In this document: piece by piece, positions 1 through 10,956 of the stretch
Position numbering within the stretch: the stretch's first letter is position 1
How the letters are laid out: the number at the start of each line of letters is the position of its first letter
Translations under genes and position numbers: made by a program
Source: Rhizophagus irregularis
Lineage: Eukaryota; Glomeromycota; Glomeromycetes; Glomerales; Glomeraceae
NCBI RefSeq assembly: GCF_026210795.1
Contig: NC_089448.1
Location: 1,550,001 to 1,614,000, forward strand
Reading direction: 5' to 3'
Length of the DNA stretch: 64,000 bases
The notes under the pieces: generated by a model
Seen by the model: the letters and a program-made list of their open reading frames with translations, nothing else
What the model was told of the DNA's origin: nothing
Databases searched by the model: none

Positions 1-1700
1 ACACTTATTAATTATAGTAACGAAAAAGATTATTAAATAAGATTTGGCGTTAAAATTGTAATATCACCCAACATTGAAATCAAAAGGCTTTATTAACAAT
101 CTAATACGATGATATACAATAATAATGAAATAAATCTTAATATTTAATTTCGGGAATGACGACTTTAAACCAGTAGGAGTACGTGTAATATTCAAGAATT
201 TATTCAATGATTTCCAATTATTTTATTGCCGAAGATAGTTTAAAGCGAGAAAATTACTGGTTTATAATGAAAGAAAACTTAAAAATAAGTGACTTGCTTA
301 AATTATTTGTACTATTTTTGTTACATTAACCATGTGTAATAACCTAATCATACTCACCAATAAAAACGATGTTTAACGGAAGGAAGACCCAAAAAACAAC
401 TGAACCGCGAATGGATCATTCGTAATTTGCAAAGGCAATCGACTTATTAATGTATTGACATTAAACGTACTTCCATGTATTTTGTTGATGACTCTGCGTC
501 TTCTTCGTTTATGAATAACACGATTGAAATTATCAGAAGGAACATGATTTTTTAACGTCATCTTAAGTAATAAAAAAAGGTTGAAGTGAAAGTTAAAAGG
601 ATGAAAGAACGAAAGAAAATTTATTAGTTACTGTATACTTATATAATTTTTTTTTACTATAAAGTCTTTGTAGAGTTGATGAATACCAGTTACACGAAGT
701 ACGTAATTACCAATGAAATAAATTGATTGAGATGAAAAAAATTACCTTCTCGGAGTTCTCGGGAGTTATTCAATCCGAATTACTAATTTTTTAAAATATA
801 AATAATGAAAACTTTTTTGGATATATTAAAAAAATAAATGTTAATTTAAACAATGTTAATATAAAAAATAAAGAAAAACAATATATGACATTTTTATTTA
901 AATAAAGTTTATTCTGCACCCTTTCGCATGTTATGATTGGCTTTGTGGGTTCTTTTTGCATATAAAGAAATGATCGGCAATGAGTCACACGATCTTTGTT
1001 TTTTTTTTTACGACGTTTGCTCTATAAAAAAAAAATTTATTATAATAGTTCTGATTCTTCTGGTTCTTATAAAAGTAATTTAACCATTAATATCATGCCA
1101 CGCGTTTGTATTTTTATTTTTTTATTTTTTTAACAAAATGATCTGGAAAAGAGAAATACTCGAGAATTTGAACCTTTCCATATCGTCCCATTATTAAAAT
1201 AAAAAAAATATATAAAAGTTTCCCCTTAAAGTATAATACAGCCGAAATCTATTTTTTTTTTCTTTATCAAATATAGATAAGCTATACCTTAACGGAACAA
1301 AGAAAATACATTTTTTTAACTCTGAACTCCGTCGTGCGATCTCAATTACAGAAGTACAAACAATAAAAAAGAGAAAAGGTTTTAGTCAACAAGATTTAGT
1401 TCGGTCAGTCGGTTTTAAAAAACAAAAATTTATTTTTTTTAATAAAGTAAGTCGGTAAAGATTTATTATTATAATACATATATATTATATATTTTATAGT
1501 TAATTTATAATAGTAATTTATATGAAAGTAATATGAATAAATGTTACTGGAAATTATTGTAATTGATACAAGTATAATTTAAGAAAAAAAGAAGTTTTTA
1601 GTATAGCTTTGTGTTGAGGAGACGTTATTCCTTACTTTTACAAAATTGGCTAATACTTATTATTTTTATTTTGTTATAGAAAGGTCACCATTATCGCTCT
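1..1700. other. AT-rich region without a supported gene
   Basis: No gene could be supported here. A 62-codon reverse frame at 373-561 has a run of five arginines but no recognisable domain, no partner exon and no flanking splice signals I trust. A second reverse frame at 791-988 is hydrophobic low complexity. The rest is A/T homopolymer-rich DNA. Confidence 0.5.
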
Positions 1701-1720
1701 TTTTTCCTCATTACTGATAC

Positions 1721-2130
1721 TTGAGTCAAACGGTTGAGAAAAAAAAAAAATCTTACGACGAAACCTTCATGTTACCAGAAACAAACTTCGTTCAATCCAA
1801 CATTTCGCAAGATAATTTTATTCGTGGATTCCCGAATAAAAAGCAAAGAAAAAGCTCAAATAGGTTCATTAAATATCGAACGGTAGAATGGCAACGTTTC
1901 AAGAAGAAATACCCTAACGTTACGACTCAACAATTTTCATCTAGCTATTGCTGCAGAGCAATGGCATAGAATGTCTGATAGCGAAAAAATTACTACATTA
2001 AATTAAAACTAGACGAACGGCCAAAAAAGAATAATAGAGACGGGCCCAAGCGAAGAATAATGAAAAGAACGAAAATATTGAACGAGGATTATCAGCAGAA
2101 TCTTCTCCTTTTCACTTACAATTAGATTTT
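1721..2130 (+). pseudogene. HMG-box protein remnant (MATA_HMG-like)
   Basis: The frame from about 1721 carries a basic segment followed by N-R-F-I-K-Y-R, the typical opening of fungal HMG boxes (N-x-F-I-x-Y-R), then a lysine-rich stretch ending near 1945. The expected second half of the box (A-E-Q-W-H-R-M-S-D-S-E-K) continues in the +1 frame at about 1945-2000, so a frameshift splits the domain. A further frame change follows, with a basic tail running to about 2128. There is no ATG at the natural start: the codon at 1721 is TTG, and the first in-frame ATG lies inside the protein. HMG-box DNA-binding proteins are expanded in Glomeromycotina, so a decayed family member is likely. An unseen intron could explain one of the frame changes, but not the missing start. 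Confidence 0.6.
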
Positions 2131-2356
2131 AATAACTATAACGAATATCTTTGTTTTAATAATTCTACTAACCAAGTGGATTTATATTTTTATTACCCTA
2201 TCCTTCTTATCCTTTACATGATGACGCAGACCTTTTTTATGATTTTTGTTTTTTAATAGTATTTTACTAGGGTGACCTTATCGTGTACGCTATATTTTTA
2301 TTATTTACTTATGTAACTGGGGGTTATGTATGTATGTTTTGCAAAGGGAATATGTA

Positions 2357-2390
2357 CAGTGGCCTGCCAAAAATGACCGACCACTTGCGA
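2357..2390. repeat. left terminal inverted repeat of the Tc1 element
   Basis: This 34-bp repeat begins CAGTGGCCTGCC and pairs with 3707-3740 with two mismatches. It is preceded by TA at 2355-2356. Confidence 0.95.
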
Positions 2391-2549
2391 TTTTGCGATA
2401 ATTTTGCCGATCATTACCAATTTTGTTTTTTGTTTATTTACGTAACGGACTAATAAAATTGCGCCAAATTTTTTTTCCCACCTCTCCCAAAACATTTTCT
2501 TCAAAATGTAATTATTGTCAATTTTCAAAAAGCTACTTCCTAAATAAAT

Positions 2550-3581
2550 ATGACTGACAAACGCAAAGAGCTCTCTATTTTTGAACGTGGTGAGGTTGTT
2601 GGTGCTTGGAAGTGTGGAATTAGCGAACGAGCTATTGTTGAGAAATTAAACCACCCCAAAACGACTATTCATGACGTTATTGAAGCTTACAAAAAAGATG
2701 GACTGGAGATGCCTCCACCTCGGGTAGGTAGGCCACCTATACTAACAGAAAGAAATGGGCGTTGTTTATTAAGAACTCTTAAGAAGGATAGACAAGCAAA
2801 TATTAAAGAACTACATGATAATTTTACACAAACTGCCGATGTAAAAGTAAGTGTAAGGACTGTTCAACGTTATCTTCATGAACAGGGATTTTTTGGGCGA
2901 GCTGGAGTCAGAAAACCTTTTGTAACTGAGGCTAATAGAAAGAAACGATTTTCCTGGGCTAAAGAGAGAAAGGATTGGGGGGAAGAGTGGAAAAACATAA
3001 TTTGGAGCGATGAGTCAAAGTTTGAACTTTTCAAAGGAAGTGGTAGAAGGTGGGTTTGGCGAAGGCCTCACGAAAAATATGATGTAGGGTGCCTTATTCC
3101 AACTTTTAAGTCAGGACAAGATGGTATAATGGTGTGGGGATGTTTTACGTATAATGGGCTTGGCCCTTTAGTTAGGTTAGAAGGAAGAATTAATGCTGCA
3201 GCGTATATAGATGTTTTGGACGATCATTTACTTGGGTTCATAGATGATTTAGGTGACGAAGAAGAGTATCTTTTTCAGGAGGATAATGCTCCAATCCATA
3301 CAGCAAGGGTTACTACGGAATGGAAAAGGGATAATGATATTGAAACTCTACCGTGGCCTGCACAGAGCCCGGATATGAACCCCATTGAAAATTTATGGGA
3401 CGAGTTGGAAAGACAAGTCCGGGCGCGCAAACCACTACCAAAAAATCGGGAGGAACTTTGGTCTGTACTTCAGGAGGAGTGGGGTAAAATCAGAATTCAT
3501 AAACTCCAAAATCTTGTTAATAGTATGCCTAACCGAATTAAGGCTGTATTAAAGAGCAAGGGTAACCCCACAAAATATTAA
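2550..3581 (+). CDS. Tc1/mariner transposase (DD34E)
   Basis: The 343-residue protein is the usual length for Tc1-family transposases, which cut and paste the element at TA sites in the nucleus. Residues 1-55 and roughly 60-115 form the two helix-turn-helix units that bind the terminal repeats; a G-R-P-P motif lies near residue 60. The catalytic triad is visible: D154 (W-S-D-E-S), D245 (E-D-N-A-P-I-H) and E280 (S-P-D-M-N-P-I-E-N-L-W), with 34 residues between the second D and the E. The ATG at 2550 is the first in frame and lies 159 bp inside the left repeat. No intron, stop or frameshift is seen. Codon use is less AT-skewed than in the neighbouring genes, which fits a mobile gene. Confidence 0.96.
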   Translation: MTDKRKELSIFERGEVVGAWKCGISERAIVEKLNHPKTTIHDVIEAYKKDGLEMPPPRVGRPPILTERNGRCLLRTLKKDRQANIKELHDNFTQTADVKVSVRTVQRYLHEQGFFGRAGVRKPFVTEANRKKRFSWAKERKDWGEEWKNIIWSDESKFELFKGSGRRWVWRRPHEKYDVGCLIPTFKSGQDGIMVWGCFTYNGLGPLVRLEGRINAAAYIDVLDDHLLGFIDDLGDEEEYLFQEDNAPIHTARVTTEWKRDNDIETLPWPAQSPDMNPIENLWDELERQVRARKPLPKNREELWSVLQEEWGKIRIHKLQNLVNSMPNRIKAVLKSKGNPTKY

Positions 3582-3706
3582 TAAATGAGCCTTAAACTTT
3601 CAAATTTTGCCTTTCGAATAAATCAATTTTTTTATAAAATTCACTTAATAGTTTTTGAGAAAATTAAGTTTAAATTTTCGTAACGATTTTATAAATTTTT
3701 TATACC

Positions 3707-3740
3707 TCGCAAGTGGTCGGTCACTTTTGGCAGGGCACTG
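3707..3740. repeat. right terminal inverted repeat of the Tc1 element
   Basis: This is the reverse complement of 2357-2390 with two mismatches. It ends in CACTG and is followed by TA at 3741-3742. Confidence 0.95.
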
Positions 3741-3944
3741 TACGTTCGGTGCTTATGCGCCATTCACATTATGTAATAGCATGATGTATTTTTTTATCAA
3801 ATAAATGTTTTTATCAATAAATCGGTAATTTTTACGACGCATCAATAATTAAATTGATCCCTAAATCATTGAACTTTGATTGAGTAAAAAAAAAAATGAT
3901 TCACGTGAATAATTTTCACACTAATTCCTAAGAGTACTAGGGCA

Positions 3945-4340
3945 TTGTTGGCATTTGGCCATGCCAGCTTCACATAAAATAAAATAGTTGGCATTTGGCC
4001 GAAATTTGATTTACCGTTTGGCCGATTTGCCGATCGACTAAATCCAACGGCCAAAATTGATCGAGAATTGGAAGACAATGTTAATCAAATGGCTAAATAT
4101 CTAATTCTCTTTCATACTTTATTCATTGGAAACAATAAAAAATTGTTTTATAAAATTATTTTATTAAAATAATTTATTAAATATAGAGAAAATAATTTTA
4201 TTGAAAATATTTTAAATTAATCGTAATTTTATAATTTTCAAAATAAATTAGAAGTTTGGACTTTTGGCCGGCTAAAACTTATTAAAAATTTGGCCGTTTT
4301 GGCCGGCCAAAACGGCTAACATCCAAGTGTCAACCCTGTA
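3945..4340. repeat. TTTGGCC-rich repeat, possibly a decayed MITE
   Basis: The motif TTTGGCC or its complement recurs many times here, including a GGCCG-TTTTGGCC-GGCC palindrome near 4300. The outer edges read TAGGG on the left and CCCTG on the right, as in hAT termini, but I found no convincing 8-bp target duplication. A degenerate non-autonomous element is the best guess. Confidence 0.35.
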
Positions 4341-6310
4341 GAGAATGATAAACCATTGTGAATCCGGAGCGTGATCAAGGATCATTTGTATAGCATTTAC
4401 AATGGTTTAACATCAATTTATCCAATCAGAAATGACGTGGCGGGCACATGATTTCAAATTTTCACACTTCATAGTACAGTACATAAAAGTTATAATGTCT
4501 TTCGCTTCGCTCTGTACAATTATAGATAATGACAAAAATTTTAAGTTTTATTAAATTTTTAAAGTTTTATATATCACAGATATATTTTCAATACTGGACC
4601 ATGCTTATTTTGTATTTATACTTAACGTTAAACTAATTTTCTTCAAAAAAAGCAAAAAAGCCAATCGAGTTTGGAAAATATAATATTTAATATTCTAATT
4701 AGTAGAAGAATAAGAAAAGAATTTCTTCACTGAGAAAATTTATATAAAATCATTTTTTATCTAAGCTTCCAGTGATAAAAAATTGGGTATACATATAAAC
4801 TGTACTGTACGAATACGATTTTTTTTCGTATAGAGGTTTGACTGTAATCTACATTTATTGATAAATAAAGGTAATGATGAATCATAAAAGCAAAATTTTA
4901 GACTTAAAAATTTATTAAATTTATTGTCACTCTCACAAAAAAAATTTGTAAAAAATTTGAATCTTGAATATATTTTACACAGGTAGGAATAATAAATAAA
5001 TTTTAATAAAGAAAAAATTTTATGTGAATTTTTCTAAATGCATAATTGATTCAAAGTTCTATTTTTATTTTTTTTTGTAAACTTTCTTAAAATATAATTT
5101 TCTTAACATTGTCGTATAAAATGATTGTCTTCTGTATGTTCTGTTTCAAAAAAATTTCCTATATAATTTTTTTTATATGTAAAGCTTACTTCAATATCAC
5201 TATCGACCTTGTTTTGTTTATAATATATTAGTTTAAAATCATTTATTTTTATAATTACTTTTTGAATATAAATATCACCAGCTAATTTATCACCACTATG
5301 ACCACCGCACATCCTTCTCCTACAACTTATTCAATTTATTTACGAGCACTATGAAACAAATATATAATTAATTAAAAATCTAAAGGGCACCATTAAGGAA
5401 GAAATCTTACTAATAAATTTTTTTCATAAGTAATAAAATTAAATATTCAGAAATTTACATTTTACAGCAACAAAAAAAAATTTTTTTTTACCTTAAAATC
5501 ATACGATTTTTAATCAGTCAAGCAACTGGATCAAATATCAATATCTTCCTCATCCTTATTTTAACTAAATAAGTATGTATAGTAAATATATATTATATAT
5601 ATAAGATTTGGCCAAAAATACGCAAACTAATTTTTTATATATAAAAATTTTGATAAAAAATACGTAATCCTGATGACCTAATTACGGACGAAAAATTCTT
5701 AAATTGTATGCAAATCGCCGTCTAACTCCACTATGATGGCGACGCTTCCGTATACCTACCCCTGTATATATATTTCTGGGTCTTAGCATTAACTTTTTTT
5801 TTTTATAGTTTTTGAGGTGAATGGTATACTGTAAGTTAAAACTTCGAAAATTTCATAAATAAAATTTCCTTGTTGCTTAAAATTTCTAACAAGATACTTT
5901 TTGTAATAATATTTTAATGGGCAGAGTTTCATGATATTTTTAATTCTACTCAAAATTATACCCTAATTCTGGTAAGTTGAAAATCACAAGCGGTGATATT
6001 TGTGGAAAATTGAGCAAATCACAAATTCCTACAGAAACAATTCGTACATTCCCTAGTTAAAATATTTTCTAAATTATTATACACTACTTGAATCTTTTTA
6101 AAAGATCAAAGTAATATTTACAAAAATAATAAAAATAAATTAAAAAACTCATAATGTATAAATATCAATGTTAGTTTTGAATTTGGTAACGACATTAAAT
6201 TTTATCCAGAATCTGGAACTTTTAATTTTTAACTAAATTAGGTTGGTATGATCGCTTCTGATTGGATTATACTGTATATATTCTCATAATGATAAGTTAA
6301 TTAAACTGTC
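4341..6310. other. AT-rich intergenic region, nothing supported
   Basis: Only homopolymer-rich DNA and short frames were seen. A reverse frame at 5103-5312 (69 codons) is the best-looking, but it has no recognisable motif and no supporting context. Confidence 0.5.
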
Positions 6311-6640
6311 CCTTTGCCATTTTGTACAAACGTACAAATAACCCAGGAATTCAAGGAAATCAAGGGACAACTAATAAATTTTTACCTACCTTTACATTAC
6401 ATATTATCAACCAATCAATTAACGAGTACACTTGTTTATTACTTGGCTATATTCTTTTCAAAAAAAAAAATGTAAAATTGACTGATTCATTTGCCACGTG
6501 TCTTGTTGGCACAGTAAAAATTTCTTTCACGTGATTTTTCATCACTGGTGCCATGTCATTTCTTCATAAGTATTTGATGAACAAAAATTATAAACATTTT
6601 TCGTTGTTGTGAAACATTTTGTATCATTTGATCAAGTTTA
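6311..6640 (+). repeat. upstream block shared with F-box gene 2
   Basis: The sequence resembles 25305-25600 at the base level and holds a same-phase short frame beginning M-Y-K (6322-6534 here, 25311-25592 there). The resemblance continues into the conserved box upstream of the F-box gene. Duplicated upstream DNA is the simplest reading. A conserved upstream peptide is possible but poorly preserved. Confidence 0.6.
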
Positions 6641-6700
6641 TGGTCGCACAGAATAATCTAATTTGGAAAATTTGTCGGAGTTGATTCCAGTATTTATTAC
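6640..6700 (+). promoter_or_regulatory. conserved upstream element of F-box gene 1
   Basis: A segment reading GGTCGCACAGAATAATC, then AATTTGGAAAATTTG, then a degenerate TCGGA-N6-TCCAG palindrome (6675-6690) lies 192 bp before the ATG. Near-identical segments precede the three other F-box copies at 25849-25890, 53548-53605 and 58113-58170. Conservation across diverged paralogues suggests a binding site or core promoter element. Confidence 0.6.
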
Positions 6701-6881
6701 ACAACAGTTACAATTTTCGGTTTCTTCTCATTTCTTTTTCAACAACCTTATATTCAAATATTTCAAAATTATATAGTTACCCCAATATTTTGTCAAACTT
6801 GTTTCGAATTTTTTTTTTTTATATCAGATATATATATATATACTTTGTCACTTGCAAAACTTTTTCGCTTTTTGAGTAAAA

Positions 6882-8402
6882 ATGTCCATAATCAATAAAG
6901 ATACTCTTTTCTTGATATTTGAAAAATTACAAGAAGATCCTAAATCACTATTTTCATGTCTAATGGTCAATAGACTTTGGTGTGAAACAATGGTCCCAGT
7001 TTTATGGAGAAACCCCTGGTCTTATAACGATATTAAATATAAAACCAAAAGCTATTTATTCATTATTCTTGCTAGATATTTATTTGATGATATTAAAAAA
7101 TTCATAACGGATCAAAGAATCCACTTGAATACAGATATAGTTAAATCACCCTTATTTGATTATTTATCCTTCTGTAGAAGTATCAATGTAAATACAATAA
7201 ATAGTATAATTTCTATTGGATCACCCTTACCTTATAATCAATTTTCTATGCAACAAAAATTTTATTCTCTTTTACTAAGAAAATGTCCGGAATTAAAATA
7301 TTTTGATATGAGATCACTTAAACATCAAATATTTTATTTTCCAGAAGCTAAAGTTCGTCTTGAAACACTCTGTGAATTAAAATGTGACACATTAATTGAT
7401 TCTTCATATTTTTATGGATTATCACGATCCTGTCAACTTATACAAAAACTCATCATTTTTAACATGGACCCAAGACCTAATAATGGGATTGTTAAGTTAA
7501 TTGAAGTTCAAAAAAATTTAAATCATTTTGAATGGAGTGATTCTTTTGATGATGAATATTTTATGAATGATCCTTATAAAGAAATTCTTCTTGCACTAGA
7601 AAAGAAAGCAGAAAGTCTCAAATATTTAAGTATTGTCTTCCAATATGTAGAAGGTTATGAACATACAACATTACAAGAGATACTTCCAAAACTTTATAAA
7701 TTGAAAGTATTATTTATTAATGCTTCTATTTGTTTTACTGAACATCAATTAAAACAATTAAAATTGCAGACTTATAATGAGCTTGAAATCCTTTATATGG
7801 ATGAAAATGAATTAAACTTTTATTCTAATATAGTTGAAAATAGTGGAGGACATCTCAAAAAAATTTTATTCAAACCTTATGACGTTATCGACTTTGAACT
7901 TGATCACGATTACTTTAATGAGAATTCTCTCAATTTTATTCGCAAAGTTTATAAAACTTGTCCTTTAATTGAATATTTGTCAATTTTAATTTCGTCAACA
8001 AAGGAGAATTTCTCTGAACTTGAAAAATTACTAAAAATTTGTCAAAATTTAAAGTCATTATTAATAGTTGCATTAGATGATGATGATAATTATACTAACG
8101 AAGGATTTTCTGAATATGGGAAAGAATTATTAAAAATATTAATTAGATCAGCACCAACTAATCTTAAAGAAATTAGATTAGGTAGGGAATTCAAATTTTC
8201 ATTAGAAGACCTGGAAGAATTCTTAGAAGAATGGAAGGGTAGACGTGCACTTTCCATATTTATTGTTGCTACCATTTATATGGAAGATGATTATACAGAA
8301 TTAATCAATAAATATAAAAGTAATGGAGTAATCAAAGATTTTGTATGTTTGAGTAATGCACATAGAATTAATTATTGCATAGATGACTTGAAATTATCCT
8401 AA
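6882..8402 (+). CDS. F-box protein with leucine-rich C-terminal region, gene 1
   Basis: A single open frame of 506 residues starts at the ATG of 6882. Residues 1-48 form an F-box (D-T-L-F-L-I-F-E-K-L, then S-C-L-M-V-N-R-L-W-C-E and V-L-W-R-N-P-W), the motif that binds Skp1 in SCF ubiquitin ligases. The rest is rich in leucine and isoleucine with irregular L-x-x-L spacing (for example C-P-E-L-K-Y-F-D-M and Q-N-L-K-S-L-L-I), as in degenerate leucine-rich repeats that would select the substrate. Paralogues lie at 26111-27601 and 58307-59821, with a pseudogene at 53759-55231. F-box families of this type are greatly expanded in Rhizophagus. The substrate is unknown. Confidence 0.9.
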   Translation: MSIINKDTLFLIFEKLQEDPKSLFSCLMVNRLWCETMVPVLWRNPWSYNDIKYKTKSYLFIILARYLFDDIKKFITDQRIHLNTDIVKSPLFDYLSFCRSINVNTINSIISIGSPLPYNQFSMQQKFYSLLLRKCPELKYFDMRSLKHQIFYFPEAKVRLETLCELKCDTLIDSSYFYGLSRSCQLIQKLIIFNMDPRPNNGIVKLIEVQKNLNHFEWSDSFDDEYFMNDPYKEILLALEKKAESLKYLSIVFQYVEGYEHTTLQEILPKLYKLKVLFINASICFTEHQLKQLKLQTYNELEILYMDENELNFYSNIVENSGGHLKKILFKPYDVIDFELDHDYFNENSLNFIRKVYKTCPLIEYLSILISSTKENFSELEKLLKICQNLKSLLIVALDDDDNYTNEGFSEYGKELLKILIRSAPTNLKEIRLGREFKFSLEDLEEFLEEWKGRRALSIFIVATIYMEDDYTELINKYKSNGVIKDFVCLSNAHRINYCIDDLKLS

Positions 8403-8864
8403 ACAAATTTTGGGTTTTTACATTTGCACGACCTTTTCAAATAAATTATTGTTTTTGTATATTTGTATAAGATCTGAATTAATTATAAGCAAAGTATAAA
8501 ATCTTTTTGCATATAATGATATAATCTTTAATCAAACAACATGTGATCAGGTGACAGTAAGTTTATGCAACAATATAAGTTATAAATTGATTTATTCACT
8601 TTTATTAAATTGTTCTTCATAAAATATAATAAAAAAATTATATCATATATACTATTTTTTGTAACTTACCAATTATTAATATAGATTGTCAAAAAATATA
8701 AATGTGAAACCATTCCCAAAGTGTGAACTCAAAATAAATAATAAAATCCTAATTGCTTTAATATCATCAGATCTTGAAAAGCTTTCAAGTTGTTTCGCTT
8801 TTGAATATAAATATAAATGCAGGCCACTAACTAGATAATAAATGTAATTTCACTTTAACTCAAT
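8403..8864. other. 3' flank of F-box gene 1
   Basis: AT-rich DNA with no supported gene. It resembles the 3' flanks of the paralogues only in the first few tens of bases (a GGGCTTTTACATTTGC-like stretch). Confidence 0.45.
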
Positions 8865-8990
8865 AAAATAAACACATAAAAGCACCTTTCTACAAACAAA
8901 ACTTCGCAACTATAAATAACACATTTATTGAAAAATTTTAATTAATTGAAGAATGTGCCAACTTGACTCCTGATTCTTCCCTAGTTTAAA
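8865..8990. repeat. dispersed ~125-bp repeat, copy 1
   Basis: This segment is nearly identical to 19770-19894, with a few substitutions and single-base indels. It contains AGCACCTTTCTACAAAC and GTGCCAACTTGACTCC. No terminal inverted repeat was recognised. A fragment of an unknown interspersed element is likely. Confidence 0.85.
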
Positions 8991-10950
8991 AAAAATTTTT
9001 TTTTATTTTTTTTTGAATAATTTTAAAACCATGATGATATCATACCTCAATATTTCCTAAGAAGGTAATAAGCAATTATATTGCGGTTACTAAAATAGTC
9101 ATTGGAGGCTTATCGATCTTTAATTAGATTAAATCAATTAACCTTCTTTTTTTTTATTTTGAACACGAAATTGTCTAACATGTAAACACGTAATAAATTC
9201 ATTTTCGAAAAAAAAAAAATTATATTTTTTTTTCACAATTATTTATTTATTATAATTGACAATTAATTATTTTATTTATTAATATTATTTTATTTAATTT
9301 TATTTTATATTTATTTATTATTATTGTCAATTAGGATTTTCGTATAAACGTATATTATTAATTGTCAATATTTCCTAAAAAAATAAACAATTTTAACGTG
9401 GCTGTGATTTAATTAAATTAGTAGTTGGGGGCAGATTTAGTTAAAATATAATTTTTTTTTTATTACTAATCTCATTCGTTAAAAAAAATCGTTAATTTTA
9501 CAATAAAAAATTTTTTCAATTTTTTTTATAAATAAAACCCAAGTTCGACAGGTGATATATATATATATATAGGGAGGGTGGGCGCTACTCTAAGCGATAA
9601 TGATTAATCGCAATAAGTAATGATTATTTAAAATTTCACCCAAAGTATTCCCTTAAACGTATAGGTAGGTCATGGGAATTTCATGGAGTACATATATATA
9701 AAAAATATAAAAATAAAATTAATTATAACCTTTGCGTTACAAGGTACAAATAATTAAAATAGGGAAAATCGATGACTTGTTTTCTATCCTACGATAACAT
9801 ACGACCATTACATTACCTAATTCTGAAAAACTCCTTTCTTATACACTTCTACTAATTCAACGATTTAGTAGCGGCAACGCTATTATTTTATCTTCATTAT
9901 TATCTTATTGTTGGATAATAAAGTGACATTATGATTAAATCTTGGACTTGGTACATTAACTAAACTTCCTTCACCCCAATTAAGATTTATTGTATATAAA
10001 ATAAGCACATCATTTAAAATAATATCACTATCGGTTCTTCCGCCACACCACATAAATAAAATTTTCCATTATAGTCTATAACTCCTTTTTTCTAATTGTA
10101 TTAATTCTAGTTATTAAATAAATATGATTAAGGTTTTTTCAATTAAATTGAAGCTGGATAAATAGTTTAATTTTAAGAAATTGTTGATTTTATTATAACC
10201 AAATCCATATCCGAAATTCTCTAAATAATCACCAGATTTTTGAATAAAGATTTTAATTCAAATAGTTTAGTTAAATTAATAATTTATCAAGTAAAATGAG
10301 TATCAAAAGATGAAATGAACAGATTCTAATATATTTAATTGGTTATAAGTTTAAGATTGACGTAATAAGAAATAATAATAAAATTTATAAAAATATTTGT
10401 ACTATTTAAGTTTTTTCGAAAATACTTCTAAAAAATTATTGATAATTATTTTTTCACAATTCTTTAATTAATCCGAATTTCATTCTATACTTAAACGTCA
10501 AATCATTAATATAAATAGCTACATTATTGTAAATTTAATTGGGAATTGCTAAACGTTGCCTGGGCAATTGTCGCCTGGGTTTTTTTTATTAAAATATGTC
10601 ACATGATGTACAATATATAAAGAGTAAATTTATTTAGTCTGATTTTTCAACTTGCTAATTTTCGATCGGCTAAACTTAAAATTTTTATCGCAAGATATTT
10701 TTAAAAAAAATTGTTTTGCAAACATATTTTAATATTCAAAATAATCTTATTTAATGAAATTTTATTTGCAAATATTAAAATTTAAATCATACATTTAAAA
10801 AAATCACTGTATTTATTTTTTAATGAAGCGATACAAATAAAAGAAAAGATAAGTAAATTAAAATGATCAAGAAAAAAGATGCTAATAAAAAAAATGAAAT
10901 AACAAATGAGTAATGAAAAGTAATAGAAGATGAAAGAGAGTAAAAAAGAG
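8991..10950. other. AT-rich intergenic region
   Basis: Nothing gene-like was seen. There is a TATATATATATATA microsatellite near 9557-9570 and long T runs. Confidence 0.5.
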
Positions 10951-10956
10951 TAATAA

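Larger units (their letters stand above)
2357..3740 (+). mobile_element. Tc1/mariner-type DNA transposon, apparently intact
   Basis: The 1384-bp element is bounded by 34-bp terminal inverted repeats at 2357-2390 and 3707-3740, which differ at only two positions. It is flanked by the TA dinucleotide (2355-2356 and 3741-3742) expected of Tc1/mariner target duplication. The ends begin CAGTG. It encloses a single uninterrupted transposase gene. Near-identical termini and an open gene suggest a young, possibly autonomous copy. Confidence 0.95.

Noticed and set aside
5103-5312. 69-codon reverse frame as a small gene
   Set aside because: Open but unmatched to any motif, with no promoter, splice or paralogue support.
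6322-6534. Conserved upstream peptide before F-box genes 1 and 2
   Set aside because: Both copies start M-Y-K, but the peptides diverge and contain indels; duplicated noncoding DNA explains it better.
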